Shown: positions 1 through 8,401, counted from the stretch's first letter. The stretch: 64,000 bases of DNA from Nocardia exalbida NBRC 100660 (GCF_000308575.1 NZ_BAFZ01000120.1:18148-82147); one strand, 5' to 3'. Notes: generated by a model from the letters alone, not told the origin. Made by a program: numbers and translations.

Positions 1-2
1 TC

Positions 3-245
3 ATGCGCATCGCGAGGGATATCCGAATCACCCGAGCAGATGTGGCCGCAAGGTTCGAATTGCCGATCGAGAGAGTACGGACCGACCCGAGAATTCCGCC
101 CGAAGGAACGGTATCGTTCATCTCGGAGCGGGGGGCGAGAGCCCTGCACATCAGGTTCGATGCCCGCTCACAGCTGCTTCGGGACATGTCGGTACACGAG
201 AACCTCGGACGATCTCGGCACCCCGGCGCCGGCGGCCTCACGTGA
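3..245 (+). CDS. Small protein of unknown function, possibly 5'-truncated by the window edge
   Basis: This 80-residue reading frame opens with an ATG two bases inside the window, so that ATG may be internal and the true gene may begin upstream. The product is charged (RIARDIRITRADVAARF...) with no membrane segment and no motif I recognise. Its stop codon shares the bases GTGA with the GTG start of the next gene (242-245), a layout that normally means translational coupling. Because the partner looks like a metallopeptidase toxin domain, this could be an upstream part of the toxin protein, a chaperone or an immunity-type partner. That role is inference only. Confidence 0.5.
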   Translation: MRIARDIRITRADVAARFELPIERVRTDPRIPPEGTVSFISERGARALHIRFDARSQLLRDMSVHENLGRSRHPGAGGLT

Positions 246-1075
246 AGCTTCTCCGCCAGCTTTTCGAGGAACTCGCAGCTGGTCTGCGCCGCGACTTCTC
301 GAGAACCGCGGAACGCATGCATCGCAATTACCGCGATTTTCGCGGAGCCATCGATACTTCCGTCGCCGACTTGGTTGATGCCGACATCGCCGGACGGAAC
401 GATATCCGCCAGGCGGTCACGGAGGTTCCGGAGTACCTGAAACGCCTGCAGAGGCTCGGGTATCCGATAACCGTCGAGTCCGGGCTCGGCCGGGAAGTCG
501 ATGAAATCGCCGAAATGTCCGAGGACCTCATCCGCAAAGTCCAGGACGCACAGCAGGGTGGCTGGTCCATACGCTATGGGAAAAGGGGACACGGAACATA
601 CGCCGACTACGACGAGAAGGCCGTCGTTCTGGACGGCGATATGCGGGGCGACGCCCTGGCCTCCGCCGATGCGCTTGCGCATGAGATCGACCATGCCCAC
701 CCGAGCAATCTCCACAACGACGCTCCATCGCCGCCGATGGGCCGAGCCAGGGCGGAATGGGTTGCCGATCATGTGGACCGATCGCTGCTGAACGAAGGGC
801 ATGCCGTGATGGCGCAGCTCACCGTACGGCATCAAATACTCCAGAACGGTGGACCGGATATAAACCACAGCGTCGCCGGAAAATATCTCAGAATCTATGA
901 AAGATATCGTAATGGAGAGTTCTCCCGCGACGAGGCGGAGCGGCGAGTAGCAGCTCACTACCGCTTCGAGTCGGGCAGTCATAGCAAGATGTCGTACGGC
1001 CAGAACCTCCGGGAATGGTACGAAGATTATTGGGACACGTGGATCGCGCAGACGGTTCAGACACCTCGTGCGTGA
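242..1075 (+). CDS. Zinc metallopeptidase-like protein with HEIDH motif, possible polymorphic-toxin domain
   Basis: A 277-residue protein starting at a GTG that overlaps the preceding stop. Residues 147-151 read HEIDH, a HExxH zinc-binding and catalytic motif in a helix (ALAHEIDHA). E185 in LLNEGHA lies about 34 residues further on and could be the third zinc ligand, as in gluzincins. The N-terminal 100 residues are helical and charged. There is no signal peptide or membrane helix. The arrangement resembles toxin-type metallopeptidase domains such as DUF6782 found at the C-termini of polymorphic toxins, but I identify it from the motif and context rather than by alignment. No immunity gene is obvious in the next 600 bases. 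An ordinary cytosolic metalloprotease is the alternative. Confidence 0.6.
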   Translation: MKLLRQLFEELAAGLRRDFSRTAERMHRNYRDFRGAIDTSVADLVDADIAGRNDIRQAVTEVPEYLKRLQRLGYPITVESGLGREVDEIAEMSEDLIRKVQDAQQGGWSIRYGKRGHGTYADYDEKAVVLDGDMRGDALASADALAHEIDHAHPSNLHNDAPSPPMGRARAEWVADHVDRSLLNEGHAVMAQLTVRHQILQNGGPDINHSVAGKYLRIYERYRNGEFSRDEAERRVAAHYRFESGSHSKMSYGQNLREWYEDYWDTWIAQTVQTPRA

Positions 1076-1669
1076 GGACTGTGGCGAGCCGCCCGGCGAC
1101 AGGGAACGTTCGACCAGGCGGCCGAACGACCACTCCACGGCCCACCGACGGAGCATTACCTCGTTCCCCGTCGCTGCGTTTCACGAGGAGAATTGCTTTC
1201 GCTCATCCGACCAACCGCTTCCACCCGCCCGACCTCGGCGGAGTTCATCGGCCGTTGCGTGACCCCGAAGCACCCGAAGAGGAAGGCCGACCGAGGATCT
1301 CGGGTCGGTCGATTGTGTCAATGGCTGCCGTTGCGTGCCTGCACGCTTCCGATGTGCTTCGCGCAGCCGCAGCGGTCGCGGCTGCGCGGGTGAGGGCCGC
1401 GACCGACTGTGACGTGCTGTGTGCGGGCCAGGCGAGCAAGAGAACGCTCGACGGGACAGCCGTCATCGCAACGGTGGTCAGGTCCTCGCGCAGCGGCGTG
1501 GTCAGCGACTCGGGCAGCACGGCGACGGTGTTGCAGTACTCCGCGCCCTTGGGGGTGGGGCTGTGGCAGTGCCCTCCGAGATAGTTCGCGGCGTGATCAC
1601 CGTTCCCGCGGCGCGAACCGACCCTGGCCTGGATCCGAAACACGCACGAGCACGCACCCCGGGCGGCGG
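1076..1669. other. Intergenic stretch between convergent genes
   Basis: No gene is convincing here. A minus-strand frame over about 1290-1590 has high third-position GC and could be a remnant, but it has no recognisable motif or start. Two inverted repeats lie near 1287-1308 and 1360-1388; the second is listed separately. Confidence 0.4.
1360..1388. terminator. Perfect 11-bp hairpin, candidate bidirectional terminator
   Basis: CGCGCAGCCGC (1360-1370) and GCGGCTGCGCG (1378-1388) are exact inverted copies around a 7-base loop. There is no T-tract. U-less hairpins are a common terminator style in actinobacteria, and this one sits between two convergent genes (ends at 1075 and 1670). It lies within GC-rich DNA, so function is inferred. 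Confidence 0.35.
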
Positions 1670-2119
1670 TCAGAGCAGGAGATGGAAGATGTCGAAGGCG
1701 ATGCTCCATTCGGCGGTCCCGGGGTTCTTACGGTCCGGTTCGATCGTGACGAATGTGTGCGCCAGCGCCACGCTCAAGCCCCCGGCAATCAGCGGCAGTC
1801 GCTGCTCGGTCGCCTCGGAGAGGGCTATGTCCAACGGCGGCCGGGCCGTCAGTTGATCGAGCACAGACTGTAGTTCGATCTCCTCGTCGAGTTTCTCGAA
1901 CCGGTGGATGCTCTCCTGCAGTCCCTTGGTGATCGGCAGGTCCCACGGTTCGATCACGTCCCTCAGGTTTGCCTTCGCCGAGGCCTTGCCGATGAGGACC
2001 AGATCGTAGATCTTGTCGTCGATGAAATCCGTATAGCGCTTGAGGTCGTTCCGGTCGACTTGCAGACCGGCCGCTGACCGGAAGAATTGCTGGAATTTCA
2101 CGGTACCCATCACTGGCAT
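1670..2119 (-). CDS. DUF1931 family histone-fold protein
   Basis: A 149-residue protein recognised by the family signature: start MPVMG, then the block around DLKRYTDFIDDKIYDLVLIG, the stretch DVIEPWDLPITKGLQESI, and the C-terminal FDIFHLLL. The family includes bacterial proteins with a doubled histone fold of the archaeal type; DNA binding is not established for most members. The start at 2119 is fixed by AGGAG eight bases upstream, just inside the end of the previous gene (stop 2124-2126). It is the last gene of the dnaK-clpB operon, so heat or oxidative stress induction is likely. Members are often found in stress-related clusters, but the exact role is unknown. Confidence 0.88.
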   Translation of the reverse strand: MPVMGTVKFQQFFRSAAGLQVDRNDLKRYTDFIDDKIYDLVLIGKASAKANLRDVIEPWDLPITKGLQESIHRFEKLDEEIELQSVLDQLTARPPLDIALSEATEQRLPLIAGGLSVALAHTFVTIEPDRKNPGTAEWSIAFDIFHLLL

Positions 2120-2123
2120 GTCG

Positions 2124-3848
2124 TCAGCTCCTGTCGAAGTATTCATGGATTTGGCGAACCGCCATCGCTCCCTCACCGACAGCAGATGCGACCCGTTTCA
2201 CGGAGCCGTTGCGGACGTCGCCCGCAGCGAACAGGCCGGGCGAGCTTGTTTCGAGCGTCCTCAACGGCCGGTCGCCGATCCGCCGGTTGCCGTCCTCACG
2301 GGCGTTGGCCGCGTCCACGCCCGTGAGGACGAAGCCGTGGTCGTCGAGTGCGATCGAGTCGGCCAGCCACCCGGTGTGCGGCACCGCCCCGATGAAGACG
2401 AACAGGGCGTGTACCCGGAGAGTGTCCTGTTCCCCCGTGTGATTGTTCTCGACCACAATCTCGTCGAGGTACTTCTCACCATGGACCTCGCGAATCTCGG
2501 TATGCCGGTGGACGGTCACGCGCGGATGGCGCTCGATCTGGTCCACGAGGTATCGGGACATGCTCTTTCCGAGGTCACCACTGCGGATGAGCAGGTGAAC
2601 GTGGGCGACACGGTCCGCGAGAAAAACGGTGGCCTGTCCGGCGGAGTTGCCGCCGCCGACGATGGCCACAGGGTCGGTGCCGCACATCCGCGCTTCCTGA
2701 TGGGTTGCGGCGTAGTACACGCTCGTCCCTTCCAGTACCTCGATCCCTGGAACCGCCAACTTGCGATATCGCGCCCCGGTGGCGAGCACGACGGCCCGGC
2801 CGCGAACCGTGCCGCCGTCCGCCAGCCGGAGCACATGGTGGCCGTCCTCGAACCCGAGACCGGCCACCTCCGCCGACACCAGGAGGCGGGCGCCGAACTT
2901 CCCGGCCTGGATCACGGCCCGCTCCGCCAATTCGGCGCCGGAGATCCCTGCCGGGAAGCCGAGGTAGTTCTCGATCCGGGAGGAGGTACTGGCCTGGCCG
3001 CCTGCGGCGACCGACTCCAGTGTCACCGTGTTCAACCCGTCCGAGGCGCCGTACACGGACGCGGCCAGACCGGCCGGTCCCGCACCCACCACCACGAGGT
3101 CGCACACGTCCCGGGCTGCGTCCCGGACCGAGTCCGGGACCGGAAGCCCGACGATGCGGGCGAGTTCCGCATTCGTCGGATTGCGCAGCACCTTCTCGCC
3201 GTGCCAGATCACGACGGGAGTGTCCTCGGGGGCGACGTTCAGGCTGCGCAGCAGCTGCTCCGCCCGTTCGTCTTGCTCCAGATCGATCCATCTGTGGGGC
3301 AATCGGTTTCGCATGGCGAACTGCCGAAGCCGCAACGTATCCGGTGAATAGCAGGAGCCGATGATCCGGAACCCCGAACCGAGCCCGATCAGCAGGTGCC
3401 GCCGCACCAGGTAGGCGCGCAGGATCAGATCGCTGAGCACGGGATCGTGGGAAACCAGCTCGCGCACCCGGTCGGCCGGCACGACGAGTAACTCGCCGTC
3501 CTCGATCACCTCGGCCGTGAAGAACGCCACCTGGCCTTCCAGCAGTCCGAGCTCGCCCAGGAATCGGCCGGGACCGTGCACGCGCAGTATCCGGCGTTTG
3601 CCGTCTCCGTCGCCCTCGTCGATGATCGCGACCTTGCCCGAGAGGATGACGAAGAAGTCGTTGCTGGGTTCACCCTCTCGGACCAGCACCTCACCGGCGC
3701 GAACCGATCGACGCGTGCCACCGACCTCGAGCGTCGCGACCTGGTCTTCCGTCAGCCGCGGGTATGCTCCGAGCTCGTCCGGAGTCTCACCGAGCGGCGG
3801 AATGTCGCGTACGGGAGCGGCGTCCTCAGACGAAGTTCTGGTCGACAT
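2124..3848 (-). CDS. Cyclic-nucleotide-binding / glutaredoxin-like / thioredoxin reductase-like fusion flavoprotein
   Basis: A 574-residue three-part protein. Residues ~38-150 form a cNMP-binding (CRP-type) domain with VLVREGEPSNDFFVILSG and GPGRFLGELGLL. Residues ~160-238 look like a glutaredoxin/thioredoxin fold (IIGSCYSPDTLRLR...). Residues ~248-570 are a two-dinucleotide-domain pyridine nucleotide oxidoreductase with GAGPAG for FAD, GGGNSAG for NAD(P)H, and GLFAAGDV near the end. The CxxC redox pair of true thioredoxin reductases is missing at the usual site, where the sequence reads ARMCGTDPVAIVGGG. It may therefore pass electrons to something other than thioredoxin. A longer start at 3914 is possible, but 3848 leaves a smaller overlap (23 bases) with the upstream zinc-finger gene. 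The cNMP domain suggests ligand gating, by inference. Confidence 0.85.
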   Translation of the reverse strand: MSTRTSSEDAAPVRDIPPLGETPDELGAYPRLTEDQVATLEVGGTRRSVRAGEVLVREGEPSNDFFVILSGKVAIIDEGDGDGKRRILRVHGPGRFLGELGLLEGQVAFFTAEVIEDGELLVVPADRVRELVSHDPVLSDLILRAYLVRRHLLIGLGSGFRIIGSCYSPDTLRLRQFAMRNRLPHRWIDLEQDERAEQLLRSLNVAPEDTPVVIWHGEKVLRNPTNAELARIVGLPVPDSVRDAARDVCDLVVVGAGPAGLAASVYGASDGLNTVTLESVAAGGQASTSSRIENYLGFPAGISGAELAERAVIQAGKFGARLLVSAEVAGLGFEDGHHVLRLADGGTVRGRAVVLATGARYRKLAVPGIEVLEGTSVYYAATHQEARMCGTDPVAIVGGGNSAGQATVFLADRVAHVHLLIRSGDLGKSMSRYLVDQIERHPRVTVHRHTEIREVHGEKYLDEIVVENNHTGEQDTLRVHALFVFIGAVPHTGWLADSIALDDHGFVLTGVDAANAREDGNRRIGDRPLRTLETSSPGLFAAGDVRNGSVKRVASAVGEGAMAVRQIHEYFDRS

Positions 3849-4092
3849 AACACCAGCGCCAATCTTCACCTGGCTCCATCGACTGGACGATCGGATGGCC
3901 GATGACGTGAGCATGCGCGCTCGCGTGCTTGCCCGGCGAGGAGTCGCAGCAACCGACGTGTCCGCACGTCAGGCAGAGCCTCAGATGTACCCACGGGGTG
4001 CCGAGGCGAAGACATTCCTCGCAGCCCTGCGGAGTCCGGGGTGCGACGGGCCGGATCGCGGTCACGTGTGGGTCTACAGGGATGGAAGTCAT
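3826..4092 (-). CDS. UBP-type zinc finger protein
   Basis: An 88-residue protein made almost entirely of one ZnF-UBP domain. C24 and C27 (GCEEC), C40 and C43 (CLTCG), C48/C49 and the histidines of the KHASAHAHVIGHP block are the expected zinc ligands. The C-terminus (DWRWCYVDQNFV) matches the ligand-pocket part of the family. In eukaryotes this fold binds the free C-terminus of ubiquitin. In actinobacteria the ligand is unknown. Its ATG shares ATGA (4089-4092) with the stop of the thioredoxin gene, so the two are translationally coupled, and its end overlaps the start of the flavoprotein fusion. Placement between thioredoxin and a thioredoxin reductase-like protein suggests a redox or protein-quality role. 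Confidence 0.9.
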   Translation of the reverse strand: MTSIPVDPHVTAIRPVAPRTPQGCEECLRLGTPWVHLRLCLTCGHVGCCDSSPGKHASAHAHVIGHPIVQSMEPGEDWRWCYVDQNFV

Positions 4093-4541
4093 GGCTTCGT
4101 CTCCTTGCCTGCGTTTTCCGAGAGCGCCTGATCGAGCCATGTGCGCAGTTGTGGTACCGGAGCTGCGCCCGCCTGACGAGCCAGGACCTCGCCCCGATCC
4201 ATCACCAGCAGAGTCGGTACGGCGCGGACGGTGAACCGTTCGGCCGTTTTGGGCGCAGCATCCACGTCGATCTTCACCAGCTTGATCTGACCTGCGCGTT
4301 CCCTGGCGAGCTGCTCGAGCGCCGGACTGACCATGCGGCACGGACCGCACCACGTCGCCCAGAGGTCGACGAGCACAGGCACCGAGGATTTCTCGGCGAC
4401 CTCCGCGAAGTCGTCGTCGCCCGCCGAGGCGATCCAGGGCAGCGGTTCGTGGCAGTTCCCGCAGCGCGGTTTTCCTTCGCCGGCCGCCGCTACCTTGTTG
4501 ACCTTGCCGCAGTTCGGGCACTTCACCTTTTCGGATCCCAT
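4089..4541 (-). CDS. trxC: Thioredoxin with N-terminal zinc ribbon (TrxC type)
   Basis: A 150-residue thioredoxin. The active site WCGPC spans residues 64-68 and the cis-proline VPTLL follows at the usual distance. The first 30 residues hold two CxxC pairs (C8-C11 and C27-C30), the zinc ribbon of thioredoxin-2 proteins such as E. coli TrxC, which respond to oxidative stress. It begins 14 bases after the end of clpB in the same operon and overlaps the zinc-finger gene by four bases. It probably reduces disulphides in damaged proteins handled by the chaperones. Which reductase recharges it is unclear, because the neighbouring reductase-like protein lacks the normal CxxC. Confidence 0.92.
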   Translation of the reverse strand: MGSEKVKCPNCGKVNKVAAAGEGKPRCGNCHEPLPWIASAGDDDFAEVAEKSSVPVLVDLWATWCGPCRMVSPALEQLARERAGQIKLVKIDVDAAPKTAERFTVRAVPTLLVMDRGEVLARQAGAAPVPQLRTWLDQALSENAGKETKP

Positions 4542-4555
4542 GACGACACCTCTTC

Positions 4556-7189
4556 TCAGGCCGCCGCGACGGCGGGTTCCGCATGCGCGACGACGAGCTC
4601 GCCGCCGTCCACGGTGACACGGATGGTGCCACCCGGTTCGATCTCGCCGCGCAACAGCGCACGACCTATCTTGGTCTCGACCTCGTGGGCGATGTACCGT
4701 CGCAGCGGCCGCGCACCGTAGACCGGGTCGAAACCGTGTTCGGCGATGAGCCGGCGCGCTTCCGGGGTGATATCCAGGTGTATCTGCCGCTCCGCCAACC
4801 TGTTCCGAAGTTCGGTGAGCTGTAGCTCGACGATGTGCTCGATCTGGGGCAGCGTGAGCGGGGTGAACAGCACGATGTCGTCGACCCGGTTGAGGAACTC
4901 CGGCCGGAAATGCCCGCGCAGTTCCGCCAGCACCCGCGTCCGGGCATCCGGTTTGATCTCGCCATCGGCTGTGACTCCGTCGAGGAGATACTGGGATCCG
5001 ATGTTGGAGGTCATGATGATCACCGTGTTCCGGAAATCGACCTGCCTGCCTTGAGAATCGGTGATCCGGCCGTCGTCGAGCACCTGCAGCAGGGTATTGA
5101 AGACGTCGGCGTGGGCCTTCTCGATCTCATCGAAGAGCACCACGGAGTACGGCTTGCGGCGCACCGCCTCGGTGAGCTGGCCGCCCTCGTCGTATCCGAC
5201 GTACCCGGGGGGCGCACCGATGAGCCTGCTCACCGTGTGCCGCTCCTGGTACTCGCTCATGTCCAGGCGCACCATGTTGTCTTCGCTGTCGAAGAGGGCA
5301 GTGGCCAGTGTCTTTGCGAGTTCGGTCTTTCCCACGCCCGTAGGGCCAAGGAAGATGAACGAACCGATCGGCCGGCGCGGGTCACGGATACCCGACCTGG
5401 CCCGGATCACCGCGTCTGCGACCAGTTGCACCGCCTCGTCCTGGCCGACGACCCTCTCGTGCAGAATCTCGTCGAGCTTCAACAGCTTCTCCCGCTCGCC
5501 TTCCTGCAGCCGGGCGACCGGGATACCCGTCCATGCGGCCACGATCTCTGCGATCTCGTCTTCGGTGACCACTTCGCGCAGCAACGGATTCCGGCCCTGC
5601 CTGGCGGCCAGTTGCTCCTCCGCCGCCCTGAGTCTGCGCTCCAGCTCGGTGATCTCGCCGTATCGCAACTCGGCGGCCCGGTTGAGGTCGTAGTTGCGCT
5701 CGGCCTCCTCGGCCTCGTGGCGCAACCGTTCCAGCTCTCCGCGCAGCTCCTGCACCCGCCGGATCGCCTGCCGCTCGGCCTCCCACTGAGCGCGCTTGGC
5801 GTCGGCCTCGGCCCGGAGGTCGGCCAGCTCCTTGCGCAACTCTTCGAGGCGCGCCTTGCTGGCCGGGTCCGTTTCTTTGGACAGCGCGGCCTCTTCGATC
5901 TCCAGCCGGGTCACCTTTCGGGTGAGCTCATCGAGTTCGGCGGGCATCGAGTCGATTTCGGTGCGTTGCCGAGCGCATGCCTCATCGACCAGGTCGATCG
6001 CCTTGTCCGGAAGGAAGCGGTCGGTGATGTACCGGTGCGAGAGGGTCACGGCGGCAACCAGGGCGCCGTCCTTGATCTTCACGCCGTGAAACACCTCGAG
6101 TCGTTCCCGAAGTCCGCGCAGAATCGAGATCGCATCCTCGATGCTGGGCTCGTCGACGAGAACGGTCTGGAAGCGACGCTCCAGTGCCGCATCGGATTCG
6201 ATGTGTTTGCGATACTCGTCGAGAGTGGTGGCACCGATCATGTGTAGTTCGCCGCGGGCGAGCATCGGCTTGAGCATGTTGCCTGCGTCGAGAGACCCTT
6301 CGCCGCCGACTGATCCCGCGCCCACCACGGTATGTAACTCGTCGACGAACAACAGGATGCGCCCCTCGGCCGCCTTCACCTCCGACAGCACCGCCTGCAG
6401 TCGCTCCTCGAACTCGCCGCGGTACTTCGCGCCGGCCACCAGGGAGCCCATGTCGAGCGAGAAGATCGTCTTGTCGCGCAGGCCCTCCGGCACGTCGCCG
6501 CGGACGATCCGCTGGGCGAGGCCCTCGACGATCGCGGTCTTACCGACGCCGGGGTCGCCGATCAGCACCGGATTGTTCTTCGTCTTCCGGCTCAGGATCT
6601 GCGTTACCCTACGGATCTCGGCATCTCGGCCGATAACCGGATCGAGTGCGCCTGTCCGGGCCTCGGAGACGAGATCGCGTCCGTACTTCTCCAGCGCCTC
6701 GTAGGCCGCCTCCGGGGTCGCCGATGTGACGCGCTGATGGCCGCGCACTTTGGTCAGGACGGCGAGGAAGGATTCTCGCGTGACCCCATGACGGGCGAGG
6801 ACCCGGCCTGCCGCAGTGGCCGACCCCTCCTCGGAGAGGGCCATCACGAGATGCTCCACGGACACGTAGGAATCCTTGAGTCGCTTCGCCTCCCGTTCCG
6901 CGGCGTCGAGCAACTTGGCCAGGCGCTGGGTGATCATCACCTGACCGGGCGTCGCGCCGGGGCCGCTGACCTTCGGCCTACGCGAGAGTTCACGTTCCAG
7001 ATCGGATCGCAGGGCATCGACGTTGGCGCCGGTCTGCTCGAGCAGCCGAGGTACCAGCCCTTCCTGCTGATCGATCAACGCGAGCAGCAGGTGCTCTCCG
7101 TCGACCTCGGTGTGGCCCATTCTGGTCGCTACATTTTGGGCTTCCTGCAGGGCTTCTCGTGACTTTTCAGTCAGGCTGCCGGTATCCAT
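4556..7189 (-). CDS. clpB: ATP-dependent disaggregase ClpB
   Basis: An 877-residue AAA+ Hsp100 with all expected parts. The Clp-N double repeat occupies residues ~1-145. The first nucleotide-binding domain has GDPGVGKTA and LFVDELH. The coiled-coil middle domain (~400-525) is rich in Arg, Glu and Leu and marks ClpB rather than ClpA/C. The second nucleotide-binding domain has GPTGVGKTE, VLFDEIEKAH and the sensor GARPLRR near the end. It works with DnaK, GrpE and a J-protein to pull polypeptides out of aggregates. The ATG at 7189 has AAGGAGG about nine bases upstream and lies inside the 3' end of cbpM (23-base overlap). Length and motifs are intact. Confidence 0.97.
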   Translation of the reverse strand: MDTGSLTEKSREALQEAQNVATRMGHTEVDGEHLLLALIDQQEGLVPRLLEQTGANVDALRSDLERELSRRPKVSGPGATPGQVMITQRLAKLLDAAEREAKRLKDSYVSVEHLVMALSEEGSATAAGRVLARHGVTRESFLAVLTKVRGHQRVTSATPEAAYEALEKYGRDLVSEARTGALDPVIGRDAEIRRVTQILSRKTKNNPVLIGDPGVGKTAIVEGLAQRIVRGDVPEGLRDKTIFSLDMGSLVAGAKYRGEFEERLQAVLSEVKAAEGRILLFVDELHTVVGAGSVGGEGSLDAGNMLKPMLARGELHMIGATTLDEYRKHIESDAALERRFQTVLVDEPSIEDAISILRGLRERLEVFHGVKIKDGALVAAVTLSHRYITDRFLPDKAIDLVDEACARQRTEIDSMPAELDELTRKVTRLEIEEAALSKETDPASKARLEELRKELADLRAEADAKRAQWEAERQAIRRVQELRGELERLRHEAEEAERNYDLNRAAELRYGEITELERRLRAAEEQLAARQGRNPLLREVVTEDEIAEIVAAWTGIPVARLQEGEREKLLKLDEILHERVVGQDEAVQLVADAVIRARSGIRDPRRPIGSFIFLGPTGVGKTELAKTLATALFDSEDNMVRLDMSEYQERHTVSRLIGAPPGYVGYDEGGQLTEAVRRKPYSVVLFDEIEKAHADVFNTLLQVLDDGRITDSQGRQVDFRNTVIIMTSNIGSQYLLDGVTADGEIKPDARTRVLAELRGHFRPEFLNRVDDIVLFTPLTLPQIEHIVELQLTELRNRLAERQIHLDITPEARRLIAEHGFDPVYGARPLRRYIAHEVETKIGRALLRGEIEPGGTIRVTVDGGELVVAHAEPAVAAA

Positions 7190-7499
7190 AGGGTGCCCTC
7201 CTTCCGCGGGAAGCTGCTTCGAGTTTCTCGATTCGATCCAGCAGATCGAGCACGAGCCCGATTGCCGAGTAGTTCAGGCCCAGACCGGTCCGCAGCCGTT
7301 GGATGCGGGCGGCATGGGCCACTGCGGATGGTTGGAACGACATCTCGCCGCCGGCGCCTCGGTGTGCGTCGAGCAGGCCGAGAGCCACAAGCCTTCGTGC
7401 CAGGTCCGGGTGCAGCCCGGTCCGTTCGGCGAAGGCATCTGGCGACAATCCGGGACGGCGAACCAATACGTACCGGGTGACCGGGCTCGGGATGCTCAT
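7167..7499 (-). CDS. cbpM: CbpM-like chaperone modulator (MerR-like fold)
   Basis: A 110-residue protein with the CbpM pattern: RYVLVRRPGLSPDAFAERTG at the start, a short winged-helix-like middle, and LGLNYSAIGLVLDLLDRIEKLE at the end. In E. coli, CbpM binds the J domain of CbpA and restrains its stimulation of DnaK. Its immediate position after cbpA, with a 4-base ATGA overlap (7496-7499), supports that role. A MerR-type repressor such as HspR is the alternative, since both share this fold and genomic position in actinobacteria. The conserved end pattern fits CbpM better. Confidence 0.82.
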   Translation of the reverse strand: MSIPSPVTRYVLVRRPGLSPDAFAERTGLHPDLARRLVALGLLDAHRGAGGEMSFQPSAVAHAARIQRLRTGLGLNYSAIGLVLDLLDRIEKLEAASRGRRAPYGYRQPD

Positions 7500-8401
7500 G
7501 TCTCTTTCCTCGGATCGAAGTTCGATTCGGTAGCCAACTGCTCGAACAGCTCGCGCTCGCGTGCTGTCGGTTTCGGCGGCACCATCACCTTGATCTCGGC
7601 GTAGAGGTTGCCGTTGGGGCCACGCGGATTGGGCATTCCTTCTCCGCGCAGCCGCAGCTTCCTTCCCGTCGACGAGCCCGGCGCCACTTTGACTTTCGCC
7701 TCGCCACCCGGGGTGGGAACGACGACGGTCGACCCGAGCACCGCCTCCCATGGCGATACGGGCAGGTCCACATAGATGTCCCGGCCCTCCACCCGGAACC
7801 GGGGATGCGGCTTGATCCGCACCACCAGGTACAGATCCCCGGGCGGCGCGTCACCGTTGCTCCGCCCGCCTTGCCCGGCCAGCCGGATTCTCTGGCCGTC
7901 CAGGACACCAGCGGGAATGTCGACGTCGTACTGGCGTCCATCCAGTCTGAGTGTGTGTTTGCCGCCCCGATACGCCTGTTCCAGAGTCAGTTCCAGTTCC
8001 GCTTCCTGATCGGCGCCGGGAATGGGCCCGTACCCGCCGGCGCCGCCGAACATCTGCCCGAAGAGGTCCTCGAAGTCGACCGCGCCCCCGCCACCGAAAC
8101 CCTGACCGAAGTGCACTCTTCTGCCCCCGCCGCCGTACCGCCCGGCGCTTGCCCGGACCCGTTCGTCGTAGTCCTCGGGCACGCGCCGGAAGTCGTCACC
8201 GAATCGGTCGTAGCGTTTCCGGGTGTCCGGGTCGGATAACACCTGGTAGGCCTCGTTGGCCTCCTTGAACCTGTCCTCCGCAGTGGGGTCCTTGTTCACG
8301 TCGGGGTGATATTTGCGCGCCAGCTTGCGGTACGCCTGCTGGATTTCGTCGCCGCCGGCGTCGCGCGGGACACCGAGCGCTTCGTAGTAGTCACGCGCCA
8401 T
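7496..8401 (-). CDS. cbpA: J-domain co-chaperone, CbpA type
   Basis: A 301-residue DnaJ-class protein. The J domain covers residues ~4-70 with HPD at 32-34. A glycine/phenylalanine-rich linker follows (~88-125, e.g. GQGFGGGGAVDFEDLFG). Two DnaJ C-terminal beta-sandwich domains complete it. The cysteine-rich zinc finger of classic DnaJ is absent, which makes it a CbpA or type B protein. It delivers unfolded substrates to the adjacent DnaK and stimulates its ATPase. It starts six bases after the grpE stop and overlaps cbpM by four bases. Confidence 0.94.
   Translation of the reverse strand: MARDYYEALGVPRDAGGDEIQQAYRKLARKYHPDVNKDPTAEDRFKEANEAYQVLSDPDTRKRYDRFGDDFRRVPEDYDERVRASAGRYGGGGRRVHFGQGFGGGGAVDFEDLFGQMFGGAGGYGPIPGADQEAELELTLEQAYRGGKHTLRLDGRQYDVDIPAGVLDGQRIRLAGQGGRSNGDAPPGDLYLVVRIKPHPRFRVEGRDIYVDLPVSPWEAVLGSTVVVPTPGGEAKVKVAPGSSTGRKLRLRGEGMPNPRGPNGNLYAEIKVMVPPKPTARERELFEQLATESNFDPRKET

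Noticed and set aside
52..60. tRNA T-loop-like GGTTCGAAT
   Set aside because: No acceptor, D or anticodon stems fit around it, and it lies in a coding frame.
1245..1709. Minus-strand frame with high third-position GC as a gene or toxin immunity partner
   Set aside because: No ribosome site, no recognisable family and a poor first third; kept only as a note in the gap entry.
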